A DNA stretch of 64,000 bases from Bacteroidales bacterium (GCA_020636845.1 JACJXD010000002.1:427281-491280), one strand, 5' to 3'; shown: positions 35,757 through 45,185, numbered from the stretch's first letter. Program-made: numbers and translations. Notes: generated from the letters alone by a model not told the origin.

Positions 35757-35796
35757 AAAAAGAAAGTCGTTTCACTTCTGAAACGACTTTCTTTTT
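35757..35796. terminator. Terminator between two minus-strand genes
   Basis: Stem of about 17 bp (35757-35773 with 35780-35796; core GAAAGTCGTTTC / GAAACGACTTTC) around ACTTCT, with T/A-runs at both ends. It ends the transcript of the dehydrogenase-like gene before the protease gene. Confidence 0.85.
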
Positions 35797-35812
35797 GTTA
35801 TTTCATAATTGC

Positions 35813-37033
35813 TTATTCTCTGCCATCAAGGAAATCTTGCAAATAGGAATAATTTTTTGTTAATATTCCATTTTTTAGAATAGTTGCGCGTTCTATAACC
35901 TGTTCACAATCGTCGCATAGTATATGTGGTAAGACTTTCTCTATCAGTAAGTTTCCGAAAAATTCGCTGGCGTCTCTAGGCAGTTCCCCTGGTAAATTGT
36001 CGATTGTCATCATTGTTACGTTCCCTTTTCGAGAAAAAGCCGGTTCCTCTTTTTGGGTTTTAGGGTTGAAATCATAAAACGGGTCTGCAATTGTCGAGGC
36101 TTTAATTGTTGAAGGAATAGGTCCCGGAATATCGCAGCTGACGTCTGCTATAACAGAGATATTGAAGTCGGGACTTGCCATATCTTCTAACGTAAAAAAA
36201 TGGGGAGAACGATAATCCCAGTAATGGCAGGCTATCATAACATCTGCTTTTTTTGTATAGGGTAAAAAAGTACTTTCAAAATCCATAGGATTATTTACCC
36301 AATTGTCCCATACAAATTCGTTTCCTTTTTTATGTTTGGCATAATGCCAAGGATCCAACCTGCAATAAACCGAAGTATTGAAACTTTTTCCAAGAAAATC
36401 TTCAGTGGTAACTTCGGATGCACCTATGTGAGTCAATATTTCAACAGCGCCTCCTGCAACACGGCCGCCTCCTGTAACTATGAACTTTTTAGCAGGAATC
36501 TTAACCGTTTGTAATACAGCCTTTAATTCACTATAATCGTGCATTTGGTTTGCGGGTTTTAGCGCTGTAAGTCCTTCTTTAATACTTAATGCACGTAATG
36601 CATTATATGCGCCGACAATTCCAGCCCAATGTCCAAAAGCAACAAGCCGTACACCTTTTTTATCAGTAAAATATTCGTAATCTATTAATGTATTCTTGTT
36701 TGCGGTGAATGCTCGAATCAGCGGTAAATTATGCGGTTGCTTTTTAGCAATGTGGGCAAATTCAATATAAGTTTTGTTGGGTATAATGGTAGGAATTTTA
36801 GTCTCTTTAACTCCTATAAGCAAATCGCAATTCGAGATGTCTTCCTGTAGAATAATTCCTAATTTAGTGTATTCTTCGTCCTTAAAGCATCGAATGTCGC
36901 TTGGTTGAACAACAACTTCGACATTGTCGAATTTTTCCATTAAAATTTTTACCTGTTTAGGAGGAAGTGCAACTCTTCTGTCGGGTGGCGTTTTGGTCTC
37001 TTTTAAAATTCCAATTTTAATCTTGTTTGTCAT
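35813..37033 (-). CDS. Saccharopine/alanine dehydrogenase-like NAD(P)-dependent oxidoreductase
   Basis: The N-terminal domain opens with IGILKETKTPPDRRVALPPKQV, shared by alanine dehydrogenase, transhydrogenase alpha and lysine-forming saccharopine dehydrogenase. The Rossmann segment is KFIVTGGGRVAGGAVEILTHIGA. Late segments (VIADVSCDIPGPIPST, DNLPGELPRDASEFFGNLL) fit the saccharopine-dehydrogenase (Lys1-like) branch better than classical alanine dehydrogenase. The substrate is uncertain. It is monocistronic with its own terminator. Confidence 0.75.
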   Translation of the reverse strand: MTNKIKIGILKETKTPPDRRVALPPKQVKILMEKFDNVEVVVQPSDIRCFKDEEYTKLGIILQEDISNCDLLIGVKETKIPTIIPNKTYIEFAHIAKKQPHNLPLIRAFTANKNTLIDYEYFTDKKGVRLVAFGHWAGIVGAYNALRALSIKEGLTALKPANQMHDYSELKAVLQTVKIPAKKFIVTGGGRVAGGAVEILTHIGASEVTTEDFLGKSFNTSVYCRLDPWHYAKHKKGNEFVWDNWVNNPMDFESTFLPYTKKADVMIACHYWDYRSPHFFTLEDMASPDFNISVIADVSCDIPGPIPSTIKASTIADPFYDFNPKTQKEEPAFSRKGNVTMMTIDNLPGELPRDASEFFGNLLIEKVLPHILCDDCEQVIERATILKNGILTKNYSYLQDFLDGRE

Positions 37034-37539
37034 AAGAAATTCTTGAAAACGTAAAACATATTGATAAAGGCGAATGTAACAAATATTGATTGAATATTAG
37101 AATTTAATTACGAAAAAAAACTTTTAACATAAATAATGCTAACAATCGTATTTAAATTAGGAAATAAGGTTTAAATATTTAATAATTAATAAAATGCATT
37201 TGACTATTCTGGTTCGAAATTTATGTTTACGCATACTTGTTTCTTTGCAGTTTTTGTTCTTGTTCAAACTCCTTTTTTGAGAGTTAAGGATTAAGTTTAA
37301 TATTCAATTTTCATTACTCTTTGTCCTATACATATACTCTACTTTTTATTAAAAAAATATTTTAAAATATATTTTTATCACTACAAAATAATATTTAAAT
37401 AATTTTTAATCAGAAAAATAATGAAATATTATAACTCTACTTTGTTAGTTAAATAACAAACTTTATGCTTTACTCAAAAATGTGAATCTGAATACATTAA
37501 TTCATAACTTTGTTAAGTTGCAACAATAAAAATTAAGCG
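37034..37539. other. AT-rich promoter region of the phosphate operon
   Basis: In 506 bases I see no gene. From about 37340 to 37480 the DNA is extremely AT-rich with runs such as AAAATATTTTAAAATATAT. TAACTTTG at 37505-37512 is a good -7 box, with TGTG at 37481-37484 as a weak -33 element. The length and composition suggest further regulatory sites for the downstream phosphate genes. Confidence 0.5.
37481..37512 (+). promoter_or_regulatory. Probable promoter of the DUF47-PiT operon
   Basis: TGTG (37481-37484), 20-base spacer, TAACTTTG (37505-37512), 27 bases before the ATG at 37540. Confidence 0.55.
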
Positions 37540-38187
37540 ATGTTAAAATTTAACGGACCTAAAAAAGTAATTGAACTTTTAGAAAATTTTTTCGATACCG
37601 TAGATCAAGGTGTCCTCGTTTTCAAAAATGGGGTCAGTAATTATCTGTACGGTAATACTGATAATTTCAACGATAATCTTAGTAGTCTGACTAAGTTAGA
37701 GTCGAGTGCCGATATACTAAGGAGGGAAATAGAAAATCAACTTTACTCTCAATCGTTGATGCCTCAATTTAGAGGGGATATTCTGAGATTGCTCGAAGAG
37801 ATGGACACTATTATTGATATTGCGAAAGAGAATCTCTCCCAGTTTGACGTTGAGATTCCTAATATTCCTCCAGAGTTAAATCAAGATTTTGTAAAACTAA
37901 CAGAATTATCCATTTCGGCAGTAGAATCCCTTATGCCTGCCGTTCGTGCATTTTTTAGAACGCCCGATACCGTTAAGGATCAAATACATCGGGTTTACTT
38001 TTATGAGAAGGAGACCGATAAAATGGCAACCGCAATTAAGAGGAAGGTTTTTAGGGATATGAGCAACTTGAAGTTAAGCGAAAAAATTCACTTGCGTTAT
38101 TTTACGCTTCATATAGAAAACGTATCGGATGAGGCCGAAAAAGTTGCCGACCTTTTATCGATTATGGCAATTAAGCGAACAATTTAA
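37540..38187 (+). CDS. DUF47 (PhoU-like) phosphate transport accessory protein
   Basis: This 215-residue, all-helical protein matches the DUF47/TIGR00153 family: FDTVDQGVLVFKNGVSNYL, then ESSADILRREIENQLY and HRVYFYEKETDKMATAIKRKVF. These PhoU-like proteins are almost always encoded next to PiT phosphate permeases, as here, and probably modulate transport or signalling. The permease gene begins 5 bases after the stop. Confidence 0.92.
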   Translation: MLKFNGPKKVIELLENFFDTVDQGVLVFKNGVSNYLYGNTDNFNDNLSSLTKLESSADILRREIENQLYSQSLMPQFRGDILRLLEEMDTIIDIAKENLSQFDVEIPNIPPELNQDFVKLTELSISAVESLMPAVRAFFRTPDTVKDQIHRVYFYEKETDKMATAIKRKVFRDMSNLKLSEKIHLRYFTLHIENVSDEAEKVADLLSIMAIKRTI

Positions 38188-38192
38188 AACAG

Positions 38193-39947
38193 TTGATAGT
38201 GTTTTTATTATTTATATCGAGTGGGTTATTTTTGGGATGGTCGTTAGGCGCTAACGATGCTGCTAATATTTTTGGAACGGCTGTTGGGTCTAAAATGTTG
38301 AGTTTTAAAAAGGCTGCCATAATAGCAAGTATTTTTATAATACTGGGAGCAGTAATTCAGGGTTCTGGAACAACGGAAACTCTTAGTAAGTTAGGAACGG
38401 TTGATGCAATTGGAGGAGCCTTTACTGTTGCTCTTTGTGCTGCTTTTACCGTGTTTATAATGACTCGAAATAAACTGCCGGTTTCCACAACACAGTCTAT
38501 AGTAGGAGCAATTATTGGATGGAACTTATTTACCAACAACAAAACTGATTATTCGATTCTTACCACAATTCTTACTTCGTGGGTTGCGGGCCCAATAATC
38601 GGAATTGTTTTTGCCGCGTTGCTATTCCTTCTTACCCGTTGGCTGCTTCATAAGCTAAAGATTCATTTGATAAAACTTGATGGATATATTCGTTGGGGGT
38701 TAATAATAGTAGGGGCGTTTGGTGCATACAGTTTAGGTGCAAATAATATTGCCAACGTTGTGGGTGTATTTATGTCGTCGGCTCCAAATTTAATTATCGA
38801 TTTGGGTCTGTTTCAGTTGAATGGAGCACAGTTGATATTCTTATTAGGTGGCGTTTCTATTGCCATAGGTGTATTTACTTATGGTTCTAAGGTTATGGAA
38901 ACGGTGGGCTCTCAAATTATGAATCTGTCTTCCGAAGCGGCAATGGTAGTTGTGTTAGCCCAAGCACTTGTTCTTTTTATTTTTTCATCAACAGGATTGT
39001 CCAATTTTTTGGAAACTGTTGGGTTGCCTCGCATACCCCTTGTGCCAATTTCCAGTTCTCAAATTGTAGTGGGTGCTATAATAGGAATTGGGCTTGTTAA
39101 GGGGGTTCAGGAAATAAAGGTAAAAACGTTAGGCGGAATATTTTTAGGATGGATACTAACGCCAATAGCTGCGTGTATTTTATCGTTTTTTGCACTCTTC
39201 TTCGTTAAAAATGTGTTTAACATTACCGTAACGTCTGCTGTTGCATCGATTCCGGCAACTCCTGTCGATGCAAGTTCAATGGTTGCGACAAGTGCCATGA
39301 AACATGTAAACATGGTTTGGCCATTTACATTGATGGTTATTGTTGTGGTTGTAGCCCTTTTTGTATTCTACATAATTAAACAACAAAAATTAAGGGTTAA
39401 GGCTCAGGACGAATTATACAAAAAGCAAAATGACTTTTATATAGCTCAAAAGGCGTTAACCGAACTGGAGTTGAAGACTATTCGCTTGGAGAACTCCTCG
39501 CTTGCTAGCAAATTGGAGTTTAAACGTAAGGAACTTATAAACTATGCGCTAAACATTATTGAGCAGCAAAATTTTATGGCTTCTATCCTCGATAAGTTAA
39601 TCGAAATTAAAAATATAAATAAGGATTCGGAAAGGGAAGAAATGTTGGATGGCCTTATTGTTCTGATTAAACAAAAGATGGCTAATTCCGATAAGGTTAA
39701 AAATTTCAACATTGAAGCAGAAAAAATGCATAAGGATTTTTACCAACGTCTTTCCGATCAGTTCCCCGATTTAACCGAAAACGATAAACGACTTGCAACC
39801 TTACTAAGGTTAGGTTTCTCTTCAAAGGAGATTGCCCCTTTATTGAATATTTCGCCTAAAAGCGTTGAAATTATTCGCTATAGACTTAGGAAGAAAATTA
39901 ATCTTAAAAAAGGTGACAACTTAATACAATTCATTAATAACCTATAA
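38193..39947 (+). CDS. PiT inorganic phosphate permease fused to a coiled coil and a LuxR-type HTH
   Basis: The start codon is TTG, 5 bases after the DUF47 gene; no in-frame ATG is available before the conserved part. Residues 1 to about 400 form a complete PiT permease with both signature repeats (GANDAANIFGTAVGS near the start, SLGANNIANVVGVF near 185) and a last helix at about 375-398. A coiled coil follows (about 400-480, LELKTIRLENSSLASKLEFKRKEL), then a helical linker, and from about 525 to 584 a LuxR-type helix-turn-helix (LTENDKRLATLLRLGFSSKEIAPLLNISPKSVEIIRYRLRKK). This tail is the same type found at the end of Bacteroidota propeller/TPR regulators. Together it looks like a membrane-tethered, transporter-coupled transcription factor. 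Confidence 0.9.
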   Translation: MIVFLLFISSGLFLGWSLGANDAANIFGTAVGSKMLSFKKAAIIASIFIILGAVIQGSGTTETLSKLGTVDAIGGAFTVALCAAFTVFIMTRNKLPVSTTQSIVGAIIGWNLFTNNKTDYSILTTILTSWVAGPIIGIVFAALLFLLTRWLLHKLKIHLIKLDGYIRWGLIIVGAFGAYSLGANNIANVVGVFMSSAPNLIIDLGLFQLNGAQLIFLLGGVSIAIGVFTYGSKVMETVGSQIMNLSSEAAMVVVLAQALVLFIFSSTGLSNFLETVGLPRIPLVPISSSQIVVGAIIGIGLVKGVQEIKVKTLGGIFLGWILTPIAACILSFFALFFVKNVFNITVTSAVASIPATPVDASSMVATSAMKHVNMVWPFTLMVIVVVVALFVFYIIKQQKLRVKAQDELYKKQNDFYIAQKALTELELKTIRLENSSLASKLEFKRKELINYALNIIEQQNFMASILDKLIEIKNINKDSEREEMLDGLIVLIKQKMANSDKVKNFNIEAEKMHKDFYQRLSDQFPDLTENDKRLATLLRLGFSSKEIAPLLNISPKSVEIIRYRLRKKINLKKGDNLIQFINNL

Positions 39948-39957
39948 ACTAAAAGGT

Positions 39958-41556
39958 ATGAAAAAAACAAGACAAATTTTTTGGGTTCTGCTTTTAGTTG
40001 TTGCTTGGTCGGTTACAAATACCGCGCAGGCTCAAGAGCAAAACATTTCAGGGACAATCACTTCTAGCGTTGATGGAACTCCTGTAAGTGATGTAAAAAT
40101 TCGGGTAAAAGGTGAAAAGGACATTGCTGGAGTAACCGATGTTGATGGCCATTACTCAATTAAAGTTGGCGAAAACACATCGGGGGAACTCGTATTTGTT
40201 CATCCCGATTTCGACCAAATGGAACTATTTATAAACGGTCGTAAAACGGTAAATGCTGTTATGGAATCGAATGTTCGGTATAATGCCTACGGACAAAAGG
40301 TTAATCGTATTGAATTAATTGCCGAGAGCAGAAACGGAATTCTAACGTTGGAATCACCCGATCAGAATTACAGAACATGGTTCGATTTACGTGTAAATTT
40401 TGACGGTGCTCATTATTTCGATAATGATGCCCTTAACGATTTAGGCGATGGGGTTAGAATTCGTCGTTTGCGTTTTGCTATGAAAACCGTTCTTTACAAG
40501 CATTGGACAGGCGAGGTTGATTTGAACTTTGCCGGTGGCGAACTTGATGTTAAAGATGCGTTTTTAGGATACAGATCCGATCCTCACAAGTACTACTTCA
40601 AGGCAGGTTATTTTAAGGAACCTATTTCTATGGAAACCACAACAACGTCTAGGTATCAAACATTTATCGAAGAGCCTTACATGACAACTTTTGCGCCTGC
40701 GCGTCAAATGGGCTTTAACTTTTCGAAATGGGATACCCAATATTTGGGAGTTGTAGGTGTACACTTTAACGATGTGGAAAATTCCGAAGTAACCACTTAC
40801 ACCGAGGATGCAAATAAAGATTATGGTACCGACGAGGGTTACTCTTTAACTGCAAAAGGCGTTTTTCGTCCAATAAATAAGGATCATAAGTTAATTCACC
40901 TTGGCGTTTCGGGATCTTATCGTACTCCAAAAACCAGCTGGGAATACGCAAAAACATATAGGATTTCGACAAGGGATATGACCAATATTAGTCGTAAAAA
41001 GTACTTGGATACCGACGATATACCAAATGTTAAATCGCACATGCTACTTGGTGGAGAGTTGGCCGCTAGTTATAACAACATAAAATTTGCCAGCGAATAC
41101 ATTTATACCAAAATATTCCGCGAAACAGGTTTCGTTAACTATGAAGCCAGCGGTTTGTTTGCCTCTGTTTCGTACTTAGTTTTTGGTGGAAAGTACAACT
41201 ATAACGAGGAAGAGGGCGAGTTTACTCAGGTTACAAGAGGTAAGGATTGGGGCGATATAGAAGTTGCTTTCCGTTACGATTATATCAACCTGAACGATAA
41301 GGCTGCAAATATAATGGGTGGTAGCGCAAATGGTTATACCGCAGGTGTTACCTATCATGTTAATCCTAATGTTAGGTTCATGGTTAACTATTCGTACATC
41401 GACCACGACAGATATGCAAACGGGAAAGGTAAGCTATACGTTGGAACAGATATAAATGGGAATTTAACAAAAGATTACACTAAGGTTACCGAAACCGCTG
41501 GAAAGGCTGGCGACGACTATGGTTTTGTTCAATTTAGAGCCGAAATTGACTTCTAG
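39958..41556 (+). CDS. OprO/OprP-like phosphate-type porin with N-terminal carboxypeptidase-regulatory domain
   Basis: After a signal peptide (VVAWSVTNTAQAQ) comes a beta-sandwich of the CarboxypepD_reg type (NISGTITSSVDGTPVSDVKIRVKG...), common on outer-membrane proteins of this phylum. The rest is a 16-strand-type barrel: GVRIRRLRFAMKTVLYKHWTGEVDLNFAGGELDVKDAFLGY and FKAGYFKEPISMETTTTSRYQTFIE are porin O/P signatures, and the protein ends in an aromatic (FRAEIDF). It starts 10 bases after the permease, completing an import route from the outer to the inner membrane. Confidence 0.9.
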   Translation: MKKTRQIFWVLLLVVAWSVTNTAQAQEQNISGTITSSVDGTPVSDVKIRVKGEKDIAGVTDVDGHYSIKVGENTSGELVFVHPDFDQMELFINGRKTVNAVMESNVRYNAYGQKVNRIELIAESRNGILTLESPDQNYRTWFDLRVNFDGAHYFDNDALNDLGDGVRIRRLRFAMKTVLYKHWTGEVDLNFAGGELDVKDAFLGYRSDPHKYYFKAGYFKEPISMETTTTSRYQTFIEEPYMTTFAPARQMGFNFSKWDTQYLGVVGVHFNDVENSEVTTYTEDANKDYGTDEGYSLTAKGVFRPINKDHKLIHLGVSGSYRTPKTSWEYAKTYRISTRDMTNISRKKYLDTDDIPNVKSHMLLGGELAASYNNIKFASEYIYTKIFRETGFVNYEASGLFASVSYLVFGGKYNYNEEEGEFTQVTRGKDWGDIEVAFRYDYINLNDKAANIMGGSANGYTAGVTYHVNPNVRFMVNYSYIDHDRYANGKGKLYVGTDINGNLTKDYTKVTETAGKAGDDYGFVQFRAEIDF

Positions 41557-41579
41557 AATAATTAATTAAAAAAATATAA

Positions 41580-43160
41580 ATGATGAAAACAAAAGGATTC
41601 ATAGCAATTCTTTCAATGGCTGGTATAGTAATGACCAGTTGTGTGAAGGATGATATTTATGTTGATAATTCCGGCCCGAGTTCCGACGTTAAATTGGTGA
41701 TTAACGAGGTTGCTTCAAACATGGGCGATCCAAATCCCGATTGGATGGAGATATATAACCCTTCCGATGCCGAAATCGATATGAGTGGTTTTGGCGTTTA
41801 CGATAAGCCCGATGCTATTTACAAATTTGCCGAAGGAACTAAGATTGCTGCAAAAGGGTATATAGTAATTATATGTGACAAAACGTTAGCGGCTTCCGAT
41901 CCTGCAACTTACGCAAACTTTGGTATTTCATCGAGTGGAGAAACTGTTTATTTGGTAGATGCCGAAGAGGCTATTATCGATCAGGTGGACGTTCCTGCAA
42001 TGGATGTAGGTATTAGTTATGCCAGAATTCCTGATGGTGAGGGTACATTCGAAAATGCAAACCCTACTCCGGGAGAACCTAATAGTAATACGAATGAAGC
42101 TCCGGTTATCGAGGCCGACACTATTGTTACCGGAATGGTTAACGATAATGTTCGCTTCCAGTACGATGTTGTTGTAAAAGATGCATCTGGTGTTGCCGAT
42201 GTTAAAATGTGGATGCAAACGCCTTCCGAAACTTATTACTTTACAATGGCTCCGTTGGGTGGAGGAACTTATAGAATACTTTTACCATTGTTAGATAAGA
42301 GCAGGGATAAAGATTCTATAGCTTATTATATTGAAGCTACAGACGAAACTGGATTAAAATCGTTTTTCAAACCCGATGATGGGGATGCCTTTAAGTTTGC
42401 CGTTGAAGATGGCTTGGCTATTTTCAACAGTGTAGAGTTTTCAAATACCAATCCTTCGCCTTACGAGGATATTACGGTAACTGTAGATGCTTACGATAAA
42501 AGTGGAGTTGCTGCTGTTCGCTTGTACTACTTAGTAAACGACGAGGATGCTAATAATAAGGTTGATATTGATTTAACCTTCGATGGAACTGTTTGGACAG
42601 GAACTATTCCCGGACAGGCTGACGAATCGGTTATTCGTTACTATTTAAGAGCTACCGACAATTCTTCGGTTAAATCGTACTATCCAGTCGAAGAGGTTGA
42701 TGGCAGTTTCGATCACGATGATGCTACAACCTGGCCACAAATTACCGTTGCTCCGTTGGTGATTTTAAATCAATTAGTAATTAATGAGATAGAGGCAGAT
42801 GGCGATCCATATGATTATATTGAATTGTATAATGGAACAAATGCCAATATTGATATTAGTGGGTATAAGGTATATGATTCTGGAGATCCAAGCGTTGTAG
42901 CGTATATTATTCCAAATGGAACTACAATTATCGCGGGAGGATTCTATGTAATCGAAACAGGCTCTGGTTCTCCACAAGGTCAATTTGGAATAGGTAAAGG
43001 AGGAGAAGATGTTCATCTTGCAAATGCTTCAGGAGAAGTTATCGATGAGTTATTAGAAGGCGATTGGCCAGGAACTCCTTTAGTTGCTCGCAAAAAGGAT
43101 GGTGCTCAGTTGTGGGTAGTTCCTTCGGGCGAAACAAAAGGAACAACTAATAATATTTAA
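41580..43160 (+). CDS. Lipoprotein with two lamin-tail (LTD) domains
   Basis: The lipobox is IVMTSCVKD (ATG at 41583 is also possible). A first lamin-tail domain lies at about 38-165 (LVINEVASNMGDPNPDWMEIYNPSDAEIDMSGFGVYD), two Ig-like strand-rich regions follow, and a second LTD lies at about 395-520 (LVINEIEADGDPYDYIELYNGTNANIDISGYKVYD). LTD domains are common on secreted nucleases and phosphatases, but no catalytic domain is present here. It sits 23 bases after the porin gene in what looks like one operon. Confidence 0.85.
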   Translation: MMKTKGFIAILSMAGIVMTSCVKDDIYVDNSGPSSDVKLVINEVASNMGDPNPDWMEIYNPSDAEIDMSGFGVYDKPDAIYKFAEGTKIAAKGYIVIICDKTLAASDPATYANFGISSSGETVYLVDAEEAIIDQVDVPAMDVGISYARIPDGEGTFENANPTPGEPNSNTNEAPVIEADTIVTGMVNDNVRFQYDVVVKDASGVADVKMWMQTPSETYYFTMAPLGGGTYRILLPLLDKSRDKDSIAYYIEATDETGLKSFFKPDDGDAFKFAVEDGLAIFNSVEFSNTNPSPYEDITVTVDAYDKSGVAAVRLYYLVNDEDANNKVDIDLTFDGTVWTGTIPGQADESVIRYYLRATDNSSVKSYYPVEEVDGSFDHDDATTWPQITVAPLVILNQLVINEIEADGDPYDYIELYNGTNANIDISGYKVYDSGDPSVVAYIIPNGTTIIAGGFYVIETGSGSPQGQFGIGKGGEDVHLANASGEVIDELLEGDWPGTPLVARKKDGAQLWVVPSGETKGTTNNI

Positions 43161-43180
43161 CCTTTTAGCGTAGAAGTAAG

Positions 43181-43966
43181 GTGGAACGCAACAATTGGAA
43201 ATCGCAATTTACAAATTGCGATTTCCTCCTAAAATATTACCTAATAATTCTCATTTTAGGCCTATTGCTTGGTTCTTGTGGGGATCAAACGGACAATAAT
43301 ATTCCGTTGCTAAAGCCAACTGCTTACTATAACCTCGACATTCCCGAAACCTCTGATTTATGCTTTGGCTCTACAACCAACGTATTGTACACGGTAAGCG
43401 ATAATACCACAAAGGTTTATAAAATAACTACCACCGGAAGGACGTTGGCAGAGTTAAAGTATGTAGGGAACGATTTGGAGGGTGTATGCTATGTCAACAA
43501 CCAGTACATATATGTTGCCGAAGAGCGGCTCCGTGAAATAGTAAAACTTGACTTGCAAGGGAATAAACTCGATCAAAAAGTAATTCCGGTTGAGGCAAAT
43601 GCCGAAAACGAGGGCCTCGAAGGAATATCGTATGCCACTTTTTGCATGCGTTTTTACATTATAAACGAGAGAAATCCGGGTTTACTGATTGAGACGGACA
43701 AAAACTTAAATGTGTTGAACAAATACCCGTTAACATTTGCCAACGACTATTCGGGTATTTGTGTCGATAATGTTAATCAGAACCTTTGGATATTAAGCGA
43801 TATGTCGGCAACGGTGAATAAGTGTACAATGCAGGGGGAGGTTATCGAAAGTTATCGGATTCCGGTAAGTAATCCGGAAGGTATTGCTTACGATCCTGAT
43901 AGCAAGATGCTTTACATTGTAAGCGACGCGGAAGCACGACTTTATATATTTAATTTAAACTTATAA
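43181..43966 (+). CDS. SdiA-regulated-type beta-propeller lipoprotein
   Basis: The lipoprotein signal ILGLLLGSCGDQ is preceded only by a GTG at 43181, taken as the start. The mature part is a small propeller with repeats of the SdiA-regulated/YjiK type: ETSDLCFGSTTNVLYTVSDN, NDLEGVCYVNNQYIYVAEE, EGLEGISYATFCMRFYIINE and NPEGIAYDPDSKMLYIVSD. Function of the family is unknown. A perfect 14-bp hairpin (43197-43226) lies inside the first codons. It follows the LTD gene by 20 bases. Confidence 0.8.
   Translation: MERNNWKSQFTNCDFLLKYYLIILILGLLLGSCGDQTDNNIPLLKPTAYYNLDIPETSDLCFGSTTNVLYTVSDNTTKVYKITTTGRTLAELKYVGNDLEGVCYVNNQYIYVAEERLREIVKLDLQGNKLDQKVIPVEANAENEGLEGISYATFCMRFYIINERNPGLLIETDKNLNVLNKYPLTFANDYSGICVDNVNQNLWILSDMSATVNKCTMQGEVIESYRIPVSNPEGIAYDPDSKMLYIVSDAEARLYIFNLNL
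43197..43226. promoter_or_regulatory. Perfect hairpin at the beginning of the SdiA-regulated-type gene
   Basis: GGAAATCGCAATTT and AAATTGCGATTTCC are exact inverted repeats separated by only two bases. The position, 16 bases after the GTG start, suggests a translational or processing control, or partial termination within the operon. Confidence 0.5.
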
Positions 43967-43969
43967 ATT

Positions 43970-44614
43970 ATGGCAAAAGAAGAGATGAAGATTGGAGAGA
44001 TTTCCAAACCCAGATTCGAATTTCGATCATTTGGGCAGAATTTTGATGAAGCAGCTAAACGTATGGCACGGTTATCGGTGCCTGTTCCCGAGAAGGTGTG
44101 GGAACGCCATTCCGATGAAATTTATATTGTTTCCCGAACAAACGATATCAACAATACAAAAATTCGTGATGGGAAAATGGATATTAAAACCTACGTTCAA
44201 ACCGTTGATGGCCTTGAGCAGTGGAATCCATTAATGAAAGCCGAATTTCCAATTACCAAGCAGATTTTGCTAGAGCAGGTTTTCCCCGCTTTTCAGGTTG
44301 AAGCGCCTAATCTTAGTAAGGATACATACTCCTACGATGAGTTTATAGCCATTGTTAAGCATCACTCGAATTTGGCCGCAGTACGAGTTCACAAGCAACG
44401 TTTTGGTTACATGGTTAATGGAACCATTTGTGAGTTTGGCAATGTTTTTATTAATGGGGCTAAAATTGCAACTATAAACTCAGAATCGACGGAAACAGAG
44501 GATATTAAGAAGACCATTAAGGATGTTGGGCTCGAAGGTGTAGAAAACATAAATTACCTGCAAGCAATAAAAAGGGTAATTGGAATGATTGATAAACCAT
44601 TAGCAAACGAATAA
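43970..44614 (+). CDS. CYTH-like domain protein
   Basis: This 214-residue protein has the strand order and spaced basic residues of CYTH proteins: DEIYIVSRTNDINNTKIRDGKMDIKTYVQ, then LEQWNPLMKAEFPI, AAVRVHKQRFGYMVNGTICEF and INSES. It lacks the canonical ExExK start, so triphosphatase activity is uncertain. It begins 4 bases after the previous gene and is followed by a canonical CYTH gene 11 bases later, a strong hint that both handle polyphosphate or triphosphate compounds. Confidence 0.7.
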   Translation: MAKEEMKIGEISKPRFEFRSFGQNFDEAAKRMARLSVPVPEKVWERHSDEIYIVSRTNDINNTKIRDGKMDIKTYVQTVDGLEQWNPLMKAEFPITKQILLEQVFPAFQVEAPNLSKDTYSYDEFIAIVKHHSNLAAVRVHKQRFGYMVNGTICEFGNVFINGAKIATINSESTETEDIKKTIKDVGLEGVENINYLQAIKRVIGMIDKPLANE

Positions 44615-44625
44615 TAGCAAACAGC

Positions 44626-45093
44626 ATGGGACAAGAAATTGAACGCAAATTCCTTGTTAAGGGGGAATTTAAAAGTTTGGCAACAAAGGCAACTCGAATT
44701 ACACAAGGATATTTATCGTCGGTTCCCGAGCGAACCGTTCGTGTAAGGGTAAAAGGCGAAAAGGGTTACATAACAATAAAGGGAATAGGCAGCCAGTCGG
44801 GAGCCAGCCGTTTCGAGTGGGAAAAGGAAATTCCCGTTGAGGATGTAAACGAGTTGCTGAAAATATGTGAACCGGGAATAATCGATAAAACCAGGTATAT
44901 TATTCCATTTGATAATCATACATTCGAGGTTGACGAGTTTTACGGCGAGAACGAAGGGCTTATACTTGCCGAGGTTGAACTTGGTTCGGAGAATGAGGCT
45001 TGCAAGATGCCTGTTTGGATTGGGCAGGAAGTTACCGGCGATACCCGTTACTATAATTCAATGTTAATGAAGAATCCGTATAAAGGTTGGTAG
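44626..45093 (+). CDS. CYTH-domain triphosphate tunnel metalloenzyme
   Basis: This 155-residue protein carries the defining EIERKF (ExExK) motif at residues 4-8, followed by ERTVRVRVKGEKGYITIKG, FEWEKEIP, TRYIIPF and FEVDEFYGENEGLILAEVEL. The size and layout match small bacterial CYTH proteins that hydrolyse tripolyphosphate or act near adenylate-cyclase-like reactions. Location in the phosphate cluster favours tripolyphosphatase (inference). Confidence 0.92.
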   Translation: MGQEIERKFLVKGEFKSLATKATRITQGYLSSVPERTVRVRVKGEKGYITIKGIGSQSGASRFEWEKEIPVEDVNELLKICEPGIIDKTRYIIPFDNHTFEVDEFYGENEGLILAEVELGSENEACKMPVWIGQEVTGDTRYYNSMLMKNPYKGW

Positions 45094-45108
45094 ATGGTGT
45101 AGTTAAGC

Positions 45109-45152
45109 AAACAATGGCAGCAGGAGGATTCTTTTGCTTGCCATTGTTTTAG
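45109..45152 (+). terminator. Terminator or attenuator between the CYTH gene and the SLC13 gene
   Basis: Stem AAACAATGGCA (45109-45119) / TGCCATTGTTT (45139-45149) with an inner GCA/TGC pairing, followed by T-rich DNA. Confidence 0.7.
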
Positions 45153-45185
45153 TTTATCTTTAATTAATTTTTTGGAGGAAAAACA

